Assembly (NCBI GenBank): GCA_003162555.1
Contig: PMNQ01000241.1
Coordinates: 1,032 to 7,616, forward strand
Direction of reading: 5' to 3'
DNA: 6,585 nt
DNA from: Gammaproteobacteria bacterium
GTDB taxonomy: Bacteria > Pseudomonadota > Gammaproteobacteria > Steroidobacterales > Steroidobacteraceae
Below, piece by piece: positions 6,407 through 6,585 of this stretch. The notes below the pieces were generated by a model. That model searched no databases. It saw nothing but the letters and a program-made list of their open reading frames with translations, and was not told where the DNA came from. Position 1 is the first letter of the stretch; every line of letters starts with the position of its first letter. The position numbers and the translations under genes were made by a program.

Positions 6407-6585
6407 TCATGGCACGGTATTGACGATCGGTTTGAGGCCCCGGGCCTGCATTTTCGCCTGCAAAGCGAGCGCTGAAGCACGTTCTGATGTGGGGGCGCTG
6501 CGCACCCGATACAAGCCGTGCTCATCGGGCCCGACGGCCGTGACCGGGAAGCCTTTGGCGCGCACCTGCTTGACCATGCGCTCGG
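6407..6585 (-). CDS. dedD: SPOR-domain protein, DedD-like (partial, N-terminus beyond right edge)
   Basis: Only the last 58 residues are present, ending at the TGA at 6407-6409. The stretch VKQVRAKGFPVTAVGPDEHG, then LYRVRSAPTSERASALALQ and MQARGLKPIVNTVP at the end, fits the second half of a SPOR fold: an amphipathic helix, the LYRVRSAP strand (canonical form YRVRVGP), the ERASAL helix and a final strand. SPOR domains bind denuded peptidoglycan glycans at the division septum. The position just ahead of cvpA and purF matches dedD in E. coli (folC-dedD-cvpA-purF), which is the main reason for the gene name. The usual N-terminal membrane anchor and Pro/Ala-rich linker would lie outside the window. 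Confidence 0.85.
   Translation of the reverse strand, partial: ERMVKQVRAKGFPVTAVGPDEHGLYRVRSAPTSERASALALQAKMQARGLKPIVNTVP

Overview
The window looks like an ordinary, compact chromosomal segment from a high-GC gammaproteobacterium. GC content is high by eye and most third codon positions are G or C. The best evidence for the group is the order dedD-like SPOR gene, cvpA, purF, which is the classic gammaproteobacterial arrangement, together with a typical LpxH and a MiaE of the Pseudomonas type. The sequence alone does not allow a genus call; a Xanthomonadales, Nevskiales or Chromatiales relative is a guess.

Layout, left to right. (1) 1-1070, minus: the N-terminal three quarters of a glutamyl-tRNA synthetase; its 3' end lies beyond the left edge. 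(2) 1088-1849, plus: lpxH (lipid A synthesis), the only plus-strand gene, divergent from gltX with 17 bases between the two start codons. (3) 1783-2412, minus: miaE (tRNA hydroxylase), whose 3' end overlaps the 3' end of lpxH by 67 bases. (4) 2409-3665, minus: a serine/threonine protein kinase with a degenerate receiver-like N-terminal domain. (5) 3646-4230, minus: an unrecognised alanine-rich protein. (6) 4254-5765, minus: purF. (7) 5829-6323, minus: cvpA. (8) 6407-6585, minus: the C-terminal end of a SPOR-domain (DedD-like) protein cut by the right edge.

Genes 8 to 3 all read leftward with short gaps or overlaps: 83 bases dedD-cvpA, 63 bases cvpA-purF, 23 bases purF-hypothetical, a 20-base overlap hypothetical-kinase, and a 4-base GTGA overlap kinase-miaE. 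They could form one transcription unit from the cell-envelope and purine genes into a regulatory kinase and a tRNA-modification enzyme. The housekeeping roles are clear: purine synthesis (PurF), division or envelope (DedD-like, CvpA), lipid A (LpxH), translation (GltX, MiaE). The kinase and the hypothetical protein are the accessory-looking part.

No RNA gene, mobile element, CRISPR array or large repeat was seen. No intergenic stretch exceeds 83 bases. Points worth a second look are a triplicated 13-bp repeat at the cvpA stop codon, the pseudo-receiver kinase and its unknown partner ORF, the overlapping lpxH/miaE 3' ends, and a possible near-leaderless lpxH promoter. I see no convincing evidence of an entirely new system here.
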